Source of the DNA: Thalassia testudinum
Lineage: Eukaryota; Streptophyta; Magnoliopsida; Alismatales; Hydrocharitaceae
Reading direction: 5' to 3'
Assembly (NCBI GenBank): GCA_037157565.1
Contig: JAZHRO010000003.1
Location: 68,202,501 to 68,266,500, forward strand
DNA: 64,000 bases
Below the pieces are notes generated by a model. The model had not been told where the DNA came from. It saw only the letters and a list, made by a program, of their open reading frames with translations, and made no database searches. A program made the translations under genes and the position numbers. Shown here in pieces: positions 34,163 to 45,913 of the stretch; positions within the stretch are counted from its first letter, which is position 1; every line of letters begins with the position of its first letter.

Positions 34163-36192
34163 TCAGAGAATAATTCCCTCGTGTATCATAAAATGACTTT
34201 TTTCCCATGAAAGCACAAGGTTTACATCAATACATTTCCCAAGGATACGGGTCAGGTTGGCAAGACATTCATCGAAAGATGGTCCAAAGACCGAAAAGTC
34301 ATCCATGAAGACCTCGAGAAAGTCACCCACCATGTCATGAAATATCGCCAGCATACATCTCTGGAAAGTTGCTGGTGAGTTACAAAGTTCGAACGGCATC
34401 CTTCTAAATGCAAAGGTGCCGAAGGGGTAGGTAAAAGTGATTTTCTCTTGGTCTCGGGGTTCGATTGCCACCTGGTTATATCCTGAGAATCCATCCAGGA
34501 AATAGAAAAATTTATTTCCCACTAACCGCTCCAGGATTTGGTCAATGAAAGGTAGCGAAAAGTGATCTTTCTTAGTTGCAGCATTGAGTTTCCTATAATC
34601 TACACACACTCACCAAGATGTAGGAGTGCGTGTAGGGATGGTGAGTCTCGCCTTTTTGGGCACGACGTGAATCGGACTCACCCAGGGGCTATCACTGATC
34701 GGGTAGATTATACCCGCATCCATCCACTTAATGATTTCCTTCTTAACGACCTCCCACATGTTAGGGTTGAGACGTCGCTGCATCTCGCGGGAAGGTCGAG
34801 CCTCCTCCTCCGTATATATACGGTGAGTACAGTACGAGGGGCTAATGCCAGATAAGTCTGATAATGACCATCCAATGGCTGCCTTGTGTTCCATAAGGAC
34901 CTTTATTAGTTTGCACTCTTGCTCCCTGGTCAATTTTGAACTGATGATTACGGGGAGCATTTCATTTGGTCCCCGGAAAACATACTTAAGTGTACTAGGT
35001 AGCTCTTTCAGCTCGGGAGTGGATGGTGAAAGATCTGGCATTTCTTGGGATGAGAGTGTCCCAGGTGGATTGGAGAACAAGTCAGGACGAAGAAGTTGGC
35101 CCTCAGATTGGCCAAGAAGAGGGGCTTCTTGGATAGATGGATCCAAAGAGGAATAGCCCCAGTGAGTAGTATGTGGGCTCAAGGTCCCAGTGTGTAGTTG
35201 CAAATCCACCTGATTTGGTGGAAAAGAAAGGGAAATCCGGCCTTCAAGAGTGTGGACCGACAGTGAGTAGCCCAGATATGACTCAGACCACGAGGTATGG
35301 GAAGCAGAGAAAACCTCGTCAGAAGTTTGGTCAGGAGAAGGTACGGGAATAGGAAGGGATGTGGGAACGTCACAATACGTGTTGGTCAAGCAATCGTCAA
35401 TGTTTACAGGTAATCCGCAGCAGTTAGAATAGGTCCCAATTAGTTTGGTACACGTGCTGACGGGCATGTCCTCGTCGGACGTGTCATCCTCGATGCAATC
35501 GCAATCAAAGTTCTTGGCTGCCTTGAAGATGCTAAGCTTGAGCTTCTCAGATCCAACGACAATCTCAATACAGCCTGACTCGTAGTTGATATGGGCGCGG
35601 GCTGTGGCCAAGAAAGGTCGACCAAGGATGATCGGACAATCAGAAAGTGAGCTAGGAACTTCAATATCTAGAACAAGAAAGTCAACAGGAAAACAGAGAT
35701 TGTTGACCCTAACTAGCACGTCTTCCACTACACCCTTCGAAATTTTGACAGAACGATCTGCCAACTATAACGTGACAGGGGTGGGTTTCAAATTTCTTAA
35801 GGAAAATTTTTCGAGCATGATGGTTGGTACAAGATTGATGGAAGATCCTAGATCAAACAGGGCACTGTTAAAATTGTAGCCTTGGATGCTACAGGAAATA
35901 AGCGGTGTGCCCGAATCTTTCTGCTTCGGTGGTAAATTTGACAGTATAGCACAACTTGCAAGAGGCGAGAGAACCACCAGATTCTTAGTTTTCTTTGACT
36001 ATCGCCTGGGTGTTGTGTAGTCTTTGAAAATCGGGCGACAGTAGGTATGTGGTCGATAGCCTCGAGTAGGGGTACCTTGATTTCAACATCCCTGAAAAAA
36101 TTACGCAGGTTATCAAAGGCCTGCACATCCTTCTTCTTGCCTTTTGGCTCCCTCAGTAGAGCCTCAGGGAATGGGACTGATTCTGGCAACAA
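34163..36192 (-). pseudogene. E3 protease and reverse transcriptase
   Basis: The protease motif (DLGSSINLVPT) and CPIILGRPFLATARAHI precede RT ([45 protein letters not shown]). A one-base loss in an A run at about 36029 puts this part one frame off gag and integrase; the 5-base loss at about 34075 restores it. Stops lie at about 35765, 34610 and 34163. A 27-base in-frame deletion at about 34636 removes nine codons of RT present in E1. Confidence 0.92.
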
Positions 36193-38154
36193 TTTGGGTG
36201 TATCGTCATCTCACAAATGCAGTGTGCATCCCGAATGAGAGGGCGATGAAGAAGACAGGCCAAGATCAGGTTGAGGTGGATCGACGATCAGCTTATCACT
36301 GCTCATAGTGATCGCATTGGACGATGCAGGTCCAGTGGGATCATAAGGCGGAGGAGGGTTCGCAATAGGGACATAAGAGTGAGGTGCTACAGTGGGATTA
36401 GCCTGAAATCCCAGTGGAATGCTCGGAGCTTGCAGAATTTGATGAACCTGCCCCTGAGAAGGTCATACCTGCGGTTGAGGACAACGGGGTACGAAATTTT
36501 GCGGGTTTGGAATAGGTTGGGCTGGAAGAGTGCCCTGAGATCGAGTCGCCATGCGTAGTTGACTGATCTCAGCATTCTGCTGCGCCAATTGGTGCTGAAG
36601 AGATGTCATGTTCTCTTCATGGCGCTTTGACATTTCCATCATCAGTCGCATCAATTTATCATGAGGACTTGATGCGTGTTCTATTTGCGGTACACAAGGA
36701 CCCGATGGCAGATTCGCCATAGGATTAGACTGGGCCCTTGGGATGACGGGTGCAGACGGTCGCATTGGTCCACCAGCGGGGTTTTGGTGCTGTGGGTTGT
36801 TGGACCATGCAAAGTTTGGATGATTTCGCCACCTTGGGTTATAAGTGGCAGAGAACGGGTTGCTCCCCAGGGCGCAAGCATTTTCTAAGCCAGAAGACAC
36901 GTCCGCATGTAAATATGCGTCCGAGCACACGGAGGCTTGGTCTTCCGTGTCAAAATACTGGCTCGCAGAAGCCAGATCCACATGACTTACCGAATTGCTT
37001 GGCACGACACTTGGTAAGGAAGGTCTTACGGGGTTTCTCGGGATAAGCCTGGTATTGGAAGAATTGGTATTGTGACGAAGTGGTGAGGTGGGGGTGTTTG
37101 GCATAGAACAGGTAGGGTTGGCCAGAAGCTCGTCCAACTTCTTGTGCACGACGGAGACTTCATCCAATTTCTGTTCGATAAGGTTGAGATCTGTGGATGA
37201 ATGGGAGGATCCCGTGTCAACTTCATGGACATTACTGGGCAGGTTGGTATGATTAAAGGCGACAATGGAAGCATTGTTCACTGAGTTTTCACTCATACTT
37301 TCAAATAATTTGAATGCTCCATTCTCATCTTTATTCATGAAATTCCCTCCGCAGGAAGCATCTGCAATCTACTTCAACGTCTCTTTTAGCCCATAGTAGA
37401 AAATTTGGGCTATATGCTACTTAGGCAGACCATGGTGAGGACACTTCCTGAGGAGGTCATTATATCTCTCCCATGCCTCATGAAACTGTTCGCCATTTTG
37501 TTGTGTAAATGAAGTGATAGCACGGCGAAGCGCATTGGTTCACCCGATTGGGAAGAACTTCTTGAGAAACGCTGTTTGCATCTCTTCCCAAGAGTGGATG
37601 GTTCTCCTAAGGGTGCGTAACCACTGCGACGCTTTATCCCGCAATGAAAATGGGAACATTTTCATCAGGACTATAGGTAACCCGATATTTCTTGGTTTAA
37701 CTGTTTCAGCCAATTGGGTTAGGTCTTCCAAGTGCAGAAAAGGATCTTCACTTGCGAGACCATGGAAGTGAAAATTTATCAGGCCAATTATGTTAGGTTT
37801 TAGTTCAAAGTCGTCCCCACCCATGGGGACCCAAATTTGTCCTATGGTCACTGTAGTAGTGGGATTCTGATAGGAGCTAAGAGACCTAGGCTCCTCCCAT
37901 TCGAGAGGGTTCTGCATTTCCTCCAATGTTTCCCTAATGGCTTCAATTTTCTCATTATACATTTCCATTTGGGCTTGGAGGCGGGTTATGGGATCCAAGG
38001 CTCCACCACCTGGTGGGTTTTGAGGGCGGTTTCCTCCCTCAGGATTTGGGGGTGGGCATGCAGCCATGTTTGTGGAGGAGGACGATTCGGCTTCTTTTCT
38101 AAAATTATCAGGCAATTCGCACAATTCAGGGTTTTGTGACCTCCTCCCAAACAT
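36193..38154 (-). pseudogene. E3 gag
   Basis: The start at 38154 (MFGRRSQNPELCEL) matches E1. The gag fold (FPFSLRDKASQWLRTL) and NPRWRNHPNFAWSNN are visible. Stops lie at 37540-37542 and 36463-36465, and others occur near 37370. There is no CCHC knuckle, as in E1. The boundary with protease is approximate. Confidence 0.9.
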
Positions 38155-39527
38155 GCACTATCGCAGGAAGAATTGGGGGGATATGAAGGGAAATGGAGAT
38201 GAGAGAAATGATGTCGCAAAGGTACACTTGATGACAAATCAATACAATCAAATTCCTAACCTCTATAGTGTGCCCTTAGACCTAAAGATCTAAGTTACCT
38301 ACTATCACGACCTACGGAACCGAATGCGAGCATCGTAGAACCACCAGGCCAGATTGAAAGGCCGTTTGCTCCAATCTTAGACACCCGTTAGCACGCGGGA
38401 ACCCTCACCAGCCCGTAGGCGCTACACGCAGGTAGTTAGACCTCCAAACATTAATAAGGGTCAAGTTGCTACCAGTTTTAGTTAGAGGCTTAGGATCAAG
38501 TGCTTCTCGAATGTGAATGGCATTATTTACGGGTAATGCCCAAGTGATTGATTTTACAAAGTGTGTAAACCAAGCATGCAATGGGGAAATCTCCCCGAAT
38601 TGAAGTTTCAATTGGTGAATGATTTTTAGAATTCAGCCTTAAGTAGTATGGATTTTAGAATTTCTCTGAATTACCAATTCAACCAATCTCCGGGTTTTGA
38701 GAGAATATAAGTTTTCTTCTAAGCCCAACAAACACTTCTTCAATGTTAGTTGGTTAATGCATGCTAAAATGCAATGGGCTTCCCTAGATGGAGATTTCTA
38801 TGTGTGGATGCACGAATCAATTTTCGATTAGTGTGAAAGGGAGCCAAGGCACTTCAATTCAAGTGCTCCCAATCACCAAAATGATTTCCACACACAAGGC
38901 TCAACCATAAGAGAAAGAGAATCAAATTGTTGGGGTTGAAGTATTCGGGATCGAATCTTAGGCACGTGAAAGGTAGTGGTGGGGTTGGAATCAACTCAAT
39001 TCCAAGTCTCCCCACCAAAAAGGTGATCCCAAATTGCAAATAAATGAGGCAAAGAGGGATGGCAATCAATCTATTTATTTTTGCCTCAAAGAATACTTCA
39101 CACGGCGAAAGATTCAAGAATCAAGATTCTAGGATCTTCGCTATGCGAAGTTTGGCGGGAAATCCTGGGGCGGTAGGAGTGATGACAAACAATCAAACAA
39201 GTGATTTTTAATCCACTTGCCCCAAGAGATCCCAAGAAGTGTTTTTAGTTTTTTGTTTTTAATTATTATTAAGGTGACAAGTTGACCTAGGTTGCTAAGA
39301 AAGAAAGACCTACTTGTTCAGCAACGTGTGCGAAGCTCCAGTGCGGTGACGTCAACTTCACGCTCTCGTTCCAGCCTTGGATCTGCCCACGTCTCTGACT
39401 TCATTTGCCTGTCTTCTCCTTGCAACAGGTTCACCTGCACAGTAACAAACAAAAACACCTGTGAAGAGAAGGGTGTGAGAAGAGAAAAATTACAGGAATG
39501 GAGTAGAAACTTACTTGATTGCACACT
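38155..39527 (-). other. E3 leader
   Basis: 1.4 kb untranslated, colinear with 9886-11251 in E1. Confidence 0.8.
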
Positions 39528-39545
39528 TCCCCGGCAACGGCGCCA
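39528..39545 (-). other. E3 primer-binding site (tRNA-Asp type)
   Basis: The minus strand reads TGGCGCCGTTGCCGGGGA, ten bases inside the 5' LTR. It is the canonical form of the site among the three elements. Confidence 0.9.
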
Positions 39546-39555
39546 GAAAAGAGTG

Positions 39556-42098
39556 TGGTCGGGCCCGGATAGGTTGTGTTAATATGGTGATTTTATCGTT
39601 AAAATGAGTATAGTTGTTAACCTAAATCGAGCCTAATGATCCCTTAACAAAATTTTTTACCTGGCCTACTTGATTTCATCTTGGTCACTTTTAGGCCTAG
39701 GGTCGAACTCAGGGAAGTGGGATTAGAGGTGAAGAAGTTTCTACATCTGTCCTACAACGAATCTCTTCCGTTCGCTTATTACGTTTTTGGTGTTTTTCTA
39801 TTTAATATTTTTTTCTGATAATTTTGTCGTTGAGGTACACCCTCAAAATCAGGTTCTTGGTTTTGAGCCAAATTAGTCTTTCAAAATCGATCTTGCTATT
39901 CGCAAGACTGAGTACCTGCAAGTCAAGGATTATCTTTTCTCTTTTGTATATTTCTTTTTCGTCTTTTTAATGGCAGGAAAGAGAAATAAAAATAAGGTAC
40001 ATATAGTATGTATATATGTATATATTATATAAGTATATAGGGGTGAGAGTGGAGGTGAAGATGGTGTGTAGTACGGTGTCGAGTTGATCGTCGTCTAGGA
40101 AGATGCAACCAACAGGACGAAGTGCCGCGTGGAGTGTAGGATGGATGGCTGGAAGATGTGTGCAAAAATGCTTTCTGTATGCGTGTATCGAGGAATATCA
40201 GCAACGGGTGCAGATATTCCCACGATACAACGTATGGTATTTGATATGAATATATATATATATATGTATATATGTAAATATATATCTATATGTATATAGA
40301 TTGGTATGGTTATAATTATATAAGTGTATACGTAGCTATATATATATATATCTGTATATATATATAGATATGTAAGTATATGTATAGATAGATGTATGTA
40401 TATGTGTATATATATATATTTATAATTAGATATATATGTATATATATATAACTATATATATAGATATAGATATATATATATATGTACAAATATAGTAATA
40501 TATGTATATAGTTATATATATGTGTATATGTATATATATATATTAGTACAAGTATCTATGTATATAGATATATGTAGAGAGATATACATATATATGTATA
40601 TATATATATGTATATATACTTATACTTAGTTATATAGGTACTAATATATGTATAGATATATATATATACATATGTATGTATATAAAAATATGTATATATA
40701 TCAATATATATATGTATATGTATATATATAAGTATATAATAGTGTATAAGTGAGTGGGTGTGTGTACGAGTGTGTGTGTGTGTGTGTATATGTGTCTGCT
40801 GAGGGAGTGAGAGAGTGTAGTGAGAGAGAGAGCGAGAGAGAGAGTGAGAGAGTTTGCTGAGGAAGAAGCGCTGTGAGTTAAGTCATCCGGAGCAGCGGGC
40901 GACGTCTAATGCCACGTGCAGGTGCAGGCGCGTAGGTGTGCGAAGACGCGAGTGCATGTAGGAGGGAATGAGCGTGAGGGGAAGGACCGCAGCGCACCGT
41001 GCTATGCGAAGAGGCAGGCGCTGAAGCTGGCGAAGATGCGGGAGCAGACGCGAGAGTGGGCATGGGGAGGGACATGGGCATGGGCATGCGCGGATGGGCT
41101 AGCACCGGTAGCGGCGCCGAGAGAGGGAGTCGAGTGACCGGATAAGTGAGAAACTTACCTATCACTGCACTGTAGCCACAGTGTCGCGCTCTCTAGCGTG
41201 AACAGTGCCTATAGTGCCCGCTTGGCTCGCGCAACCACCTGCACCCGGTTCAACATGTGTGGGTGGTGTGGAGCGGCTGGCGCACACGTGGAAGAGGCTA
41301 TGCCGACTGCTGGCTTGCGCAGAGAGAGGCGAGGGCGGCCGGTAGGCGTGCGTAGAGGGTGCGGAATAGGAGCCTGAGGCTCATGGTGGCCTGCGCTGCT
41401 GCTGCTGACGCCATGCTACTGCTACTGCAGAGCTTAAGCTTCAAAGCTTGAAGCTTCTGTCAATGGCATCGATGGACTGGAATGACAAAACAGAGGAGAG
41501 AAAACTACCACGCCCATCGGCTCTTTGATGAGCTGGGTGGTGGTGGGACTCACAGTGGTGGTTGTGCACCATTGTGAGCTGCTCCTGCCAGCAGAGTAGC
41601 TCCTTAGACGGAGGAGAGGTTGCGTATGGATGGGAGAGGGGAGGAGACGGCCTGAAGGAAGCTGCTGTGTTGGGTTTTTTGTGTTTTGTGTGGACCAGGC
41701 TCCCTGCAAAGAAGAAAGCTGAGCCCTTTTTAAAGAGGAAGAAGGCAAGCACAGCCATGCCCTGGCAGTGCATGGCTGTGCATGCGGCTGGTAGGGAGTG
41801 GCTATGCAAGGCAAGCTTTGCAGAGCATGGCTCGAAGAAGGTCCAGCCATGCTTTGCAGTTGTGGAGAAGGCAGTCAAATAAAAATAAAAAATAAAAATA
41901 AAGATGGTGAATTTGAGAGGTAGCACTTGAAGAATTTGTTAATTACAAGGACAATTTATTCACTCTCCTCCCCTCTCAAGTAAATGCATGCATGCGTCTA
42001 TTTTTACAAATGCGACTATGTCTACCTAATATGCACTGGTATTGCTTGGAAATAGTACAAGATGGCACAATTGTTGGTGCATTTTTGTTGTGCAATCA
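39556..42098 (-). mobile_element. E3 right (5') LTR
   Basis: 2543 bases, TGGTCGGGCC to TGTGCAATCA. It aligns with the left LTR and is followed by the GTATG duplication. A TA-rich tract lies at 40248-40740 and a GA-rich tract at 40805-40860. Confidence 0.93.
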
Positions 42099-42103
42099 GT
42101 ATG
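42099..42103. repeat. E3 target-site duplication, right
   Basis: GTATG, matching 17158-17162. Confidence 0.85.
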
Positions 42104-42966
42104 ATGGTTGTTTTAAGTCATCCAATTGAAAGATCGGATGGCCGAGGAGTGTTGGTGCATAATTGAAGATGAAGCGCACATGCGAGGAGAGAGAGAAGCA
42201 CGCTGCAGGTGTTGAAGCTGGCAAGAGGAGTGAGTGGGAGCATCCAATGGAGATCCAAGACCCCAGAGCGGTGCCACGTGTCGCCACTAGGCTGAATTTG
42301 AGCGTAGAGGTCGCAAATAAGGTGATTTTGAGGCCAAATCTGATCCGTTGTTCTCTCGATCGACGGATATGATCATAAGGGAGTTGTTACATGAGTTTAA
42401 GGGCCAAAATGCTCACTTTGCCCATCATTAAAACTATAAAAGAATGGCCAGGGGCCCCTAGTTGAAGGTATCTCTCCCAACAACTCTTGCTATCAACTCC
42501 AAATATCTCTTCCACCTTCTTCTCTATGATTCTCCGTTCCTGTACAACTCTGCTCTGACCTTCGTCCTGGTGCTCTGGATCTGAGGTGTTGCTGCATCTC
42601 GCACAAGCATCCTACAAGTGGTGTCGTCTCTCTGCCAACTTCTGTCTCTCTCTCTATTTGTTTCTCTCTATCTCTCTCTCTAGCTATCTATCTGTCTATT
42701 TCTAGTAGCATTCTCTATTGTGAAGACTCTATCTAATTACAATAAAATTCTGATCATCTGAATGCATGATATCTGATTCGTATACATATATACATATGTA
42801 AATATCTATTTAGAGCAAGTTCTATTGAAAAGCTTCTGCACAAATTCTGATTGCTTCCCTGTGAACGACCTGGTACTCACAAGCTTTTATAAATTTATTT
42901 GTCGATGTTTTTTCGCAGTATACTACAACTAAATAATCTTTTAAAAAGCAATTTACTTGTTAGACA
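42104..42966 (+). mobile_element. H 3' LTR, second part
   Basis: It resumes the LTR interrupted at 17162. It has TATAAAAG at 42435-42442, CT-rich sequence (42640-42700), and a terminal section whose layout (CCCTGTGAA ... GTCGAT ... TTTAAA) parallels the end of the E2 LTR. The exact end near TTAGACA at 42966 is inferred; sequence beyond it is gag-related. Confidence 0.7.
42435..42442 (+). promoter_or_regulatory. TATA box of the H LTR
   Basis: TATAAAAG in an otherwise mixed-composition stretch, about 530 bases before the LTR end. Confidence 0.55.
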
Positions 42967-44425
42967 TATGCATGTGGTTGTGTGTACCTACTAGGTTGCC
43001 CATAAGTGTTTGGCTCAGTCAAGTTAGGACCCTGGGTGTGTTTCTGACTTGACCAAGCAAAGTTAGGATGGTTGCACCATCCAGGGTTGTTAGAGTTTGA
43101 ATAAGGCTCATTTCTTGTCTAACCTTGGAGTGCATTCACATCCTTAGGATAACTAAGCATTGGGATGCCTAGTTTAGAATTCGATGGAATCAAGGTCCCT
43201 CCTTGGTACCCAGAAAGAGATGGGTCCAAGTATAGTTGTCTCATAGGTGGAGCCATGGTTAGGTCATTGATGTTGTGCACTAATTCTTGACCTAGGGGGT
43301 TGGGGAGCTAGTTGTAGGTTAACATAGGCACTCCTTGGGTAGGCGTAGGATTTACTCTAGATTGTGTACCTAAGGAACTCCCATCCTTTAGAAGATTATC
43401 CAGTTTCTTATCCAAATTCTCCACATTCTTTACCACGAGTTCCACCTTGTCTAATCATCGTGCAATTAACTCTAAATCAACCAAGTTTGAACTATCTTTG
43501 ATTTCATAAACTCCACTCCTTCATTGATTAGCTATGTTAAAGGTGAACATTGAGGTAGTGTGGAGGGAATTTTCACTCATATTCTTGAACAATTGAAAGG
43601 CTCCCTTAGTGTCTCTACTTAGGAAATTGCCCCCACATGCTGCATCAACAAAATTCTTCAGATTATCACTCAACCCATAATAGAAAATGTGGCTAAGTGC
43701 CAGCTCAAAATCCCATGATGGGGGCATTTCATAGCTAAATCATTGAACCTTTCCCAAGCCTCATGTAGTTGTTCCCCATGGTTCTACTTAAAGGTTGTTA
43801 TGGCACATCTAAGGGCATTAGTTTTTCCTACGGGAAAGAATTTCTTTAGGAATGTGCTCCTCAAATCTTCCCAGGTTAAGATTGGTCTACTAATCATTCT
43901 CAACCAATGAGCAACTCTATCTTTCAAGGAGAATGGGAACATTTTCATCATCAGGGTACCTTCATTCATGTTTCTAAGGCCAAAGGTCCTTCCTATGTGT
44001 AGTAGCTCTTCAAGGTGGTGGAAGGGGTCATCTGACTCACGGCCATGGATGTGGGGAATCAAATTGATAATCTAAGGTTTGAATTCAAAATCATCCCCAT
44101 CCTGAGGTACCCTGACAAAGGGTTCAGGATGGGCATTTGGAGGGTTGTAAAAGTCACGGAGAGGTCGGTCCACCCTTCTATTTTGGAGTCGAGTAATGGC
44201 GTTGACTATGACCTCCATTTGTTGGTCATGACGTTGGCCCTACTTAGTGATATGCTTTTGTAAGAGGGTCATAGGATCCCAATTTTGTTCTTCAATCTCT
44301 TCTTCCTCGTGGTGACTAACCATTGCAGTGGGTTTAGATTCAGATTCTGGATAAATAGGTCTTCTCCTAGGATTTCTTTCTAATAGTGGTAGCAAATCAG
44401 TATTTTGAGATCTTGCACCTTGCAT
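42967..44425 (-). pseudogene. Gag remnant of another Athila-like element
   Basis: The start at 44425 (MQGARSQNTDLLPL) resembles the E1 and E3 gag starts. The gag fold is clear at 43784-44062 (MFPFSLKDRVAHWLRM, FLKKFFPVGKTNALRCAI), and weaker counterparts of the gag tail reach about 42990. The frame changes between 43784 and 43727 and several stops occur. The rest of this element is absent: the end of H cuts it on the left, and the Copia LTR cuts its leader on the right. It differs from both E1/E3 and E2, so it represents a further family. Confidence 0.85.
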
Positions 44426-44518
44426 GCACCAGAAGAATGTCTGTAGATGAAAGGGAGAACATTGATGAAAGAATACCCTGCCCTTTCAATGCAAGCAATC
44501 AAACTGGTCCTTCGAGTG
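44426..44518 (-). other. Leader fragment upstream of the gag remnant
   Basis: Short sequence between the gag start and the Copia LTR; likely the 3' part of the leader of the same remnant. Confidence 0.5.
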
Positions 44519-45865
44519 TGTTGGAACCTAGTTCCATCTCTCTTCTTTGTTTTGGTATTAACAAAATCATTTTAAAATCTAATGTGTTTATGAAGTATTA
44601 CAGGTCAAAAGAATCTGTGGATGCAAGCAACAATATAGCATGAGGGATGAAGACTAGAAGACTATAGTTTTTTTATTGTATTCATTGTATTTTAGAATCT
44701 TTCTATGTCTCCTAACAAGTAAAATATAATCTAGGAGTTAAAATCAAAGTAAAGATAATTAGGGTTCAGAATATCATTCATTCATTCATTTCAAAACACA
44801 AAATCAATTTTTTAAAAATAAAGTCGTATAGAGTAGATGGGATAACTCTAAAAATTGACTTACACTTATAATATTTGGTCTTGTAGCAAGTACCAGTACT
44901 GGTCATAGGTATCGGTACATGCTAGGCATAGGTTTGGGACAGTCCCAAACTGTGATCAACAAGTACCGGTACTCATCGTTAGTATCAGTACCAAGTGGTC
45001 ACAGTTTGTGCACTTGTTTTTTCTTGGACCTTACAAGTACCAGTACTAAACACTAGTACTAGTACATGTAGGTCACTGGACCCAAATCTGTGAGTCACAA
45101 GTACCGGTAGTCATCATGAGTACCGGTACCTAGTGACTTAGTCGGGCTAACTTTAGGCAGTCAGTATCGGTACCAAAACTTTAGTACTGGTAGCAACTAA
45201 CCATTGTGACCAATCTGAATGGCTATCTTGCAATTAAACCTATTTATAATCTTCCTAAATTTCCCTTAACAACTAGTAATCGTAGGGAAGGTGTTTAGTG
45301 GCTTGTACAAGCACTCTTTCAGTGTCTTTTGCACACAACTAAGAAGCCAAAAATACTATCCTTACCTACACGTCAAATTCTCAATTATTCTAGCTAAAAA
45401 GGATGTTGATTTGTTGCATTCCTCTTAAGGCCTCTCTCTATTTGCAACAAGTCATCAAAGGCGATCGTGTTCTTCACTGTTCAATCGATTGTTTACGCCT
45501 TAGTATTCTCGTTAGATTAATTTATATACTTTTATTAAGCAATATACTTGTTGGAGACATAGGAATTTGTCGTAAGCTTTTTTTGTATCTTGCTTACACC
45601 CGTATCTTTATTTCTTTTTAATATCTTGTAATTGGGTTGAGGTAACCCATTAATTACCTTTGGTTTTAGTAAATTGATTCCCTCCGGGTTGAGGGAATCG
45701 GGTTAAAAATCCTAATTCGAGAGACTTAGGTAGTGGAGTACCCAAGTGAGGGAAACCACTACATATCTTGTGTGTTTTTTGTGGTTTGCTTTGTCTTACA
45801 ATTTTTTTTATCTACCACACTATTCACCCCCTCTTTTAGTGTGCTTATGCTTTACAAATCCTACA
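44519..45865 (+). mobile_element. Copia LTR 1 (Sirevirus-like)
   Basis: It starts TGTTGGAACC and ends ATCCTACA, 1347 bases, aligning with LTR 2 at 58129-59471. A cluster of palindromic GGTACC/ACCGGTAC-type repeats occupies 44885-45200. The position of the TATA box of LTR 2 reads TGTACAAG here (45304-45311). Confidence 0.95.
44885..45200. repeat. AGTACCGGTACT-type palindromic repeats in LTR 1
   Basis: Five paired blocks built on AGTACCGGTACT or variants such as AGTACCAGTACT, about 65 bases apart. The same array occurs at 58495-58815 in LTR 2 and, in rearranged form, at 56110-56275. Confidence 0.9.
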
Positions 45866-45867
45866 GG

Positions 45868-45879
45868 TGGTATTAGAGC
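45868..45879 (+). other. Copia primer-binding site, copy 1
   Basis: TGGTATTAGAGC, one change from TGGTATCAGAGC, the sequence complementary to initiator Met tRNA used by most plant Copia elements. Confidence 0.85.
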
Positions 45880-45913
45880 GGGTAGCGAATAGAAGTAATC
45901 ATTCTCTCTCACA

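Larger units (their letters stand above)
17163..42098 (-). mobile_element. E3, minus-strand Athila-like Gypsy element, interrupted by E2
   Basis: It is bounded by GTATG duplications. From right to left it has the 5' LTR (39556-42098), primer site, leader, gag, protease, RT, RNase H, integrase, polypurine tract and 3' LTR (28206-30822 plus the terminal ten bases 17163-17172). E2 with its TSD occupies 17173-28205. Without E2 it is about 13.9 kb. E1 is a close relative throughout the coding part. Confidence 0.92.
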
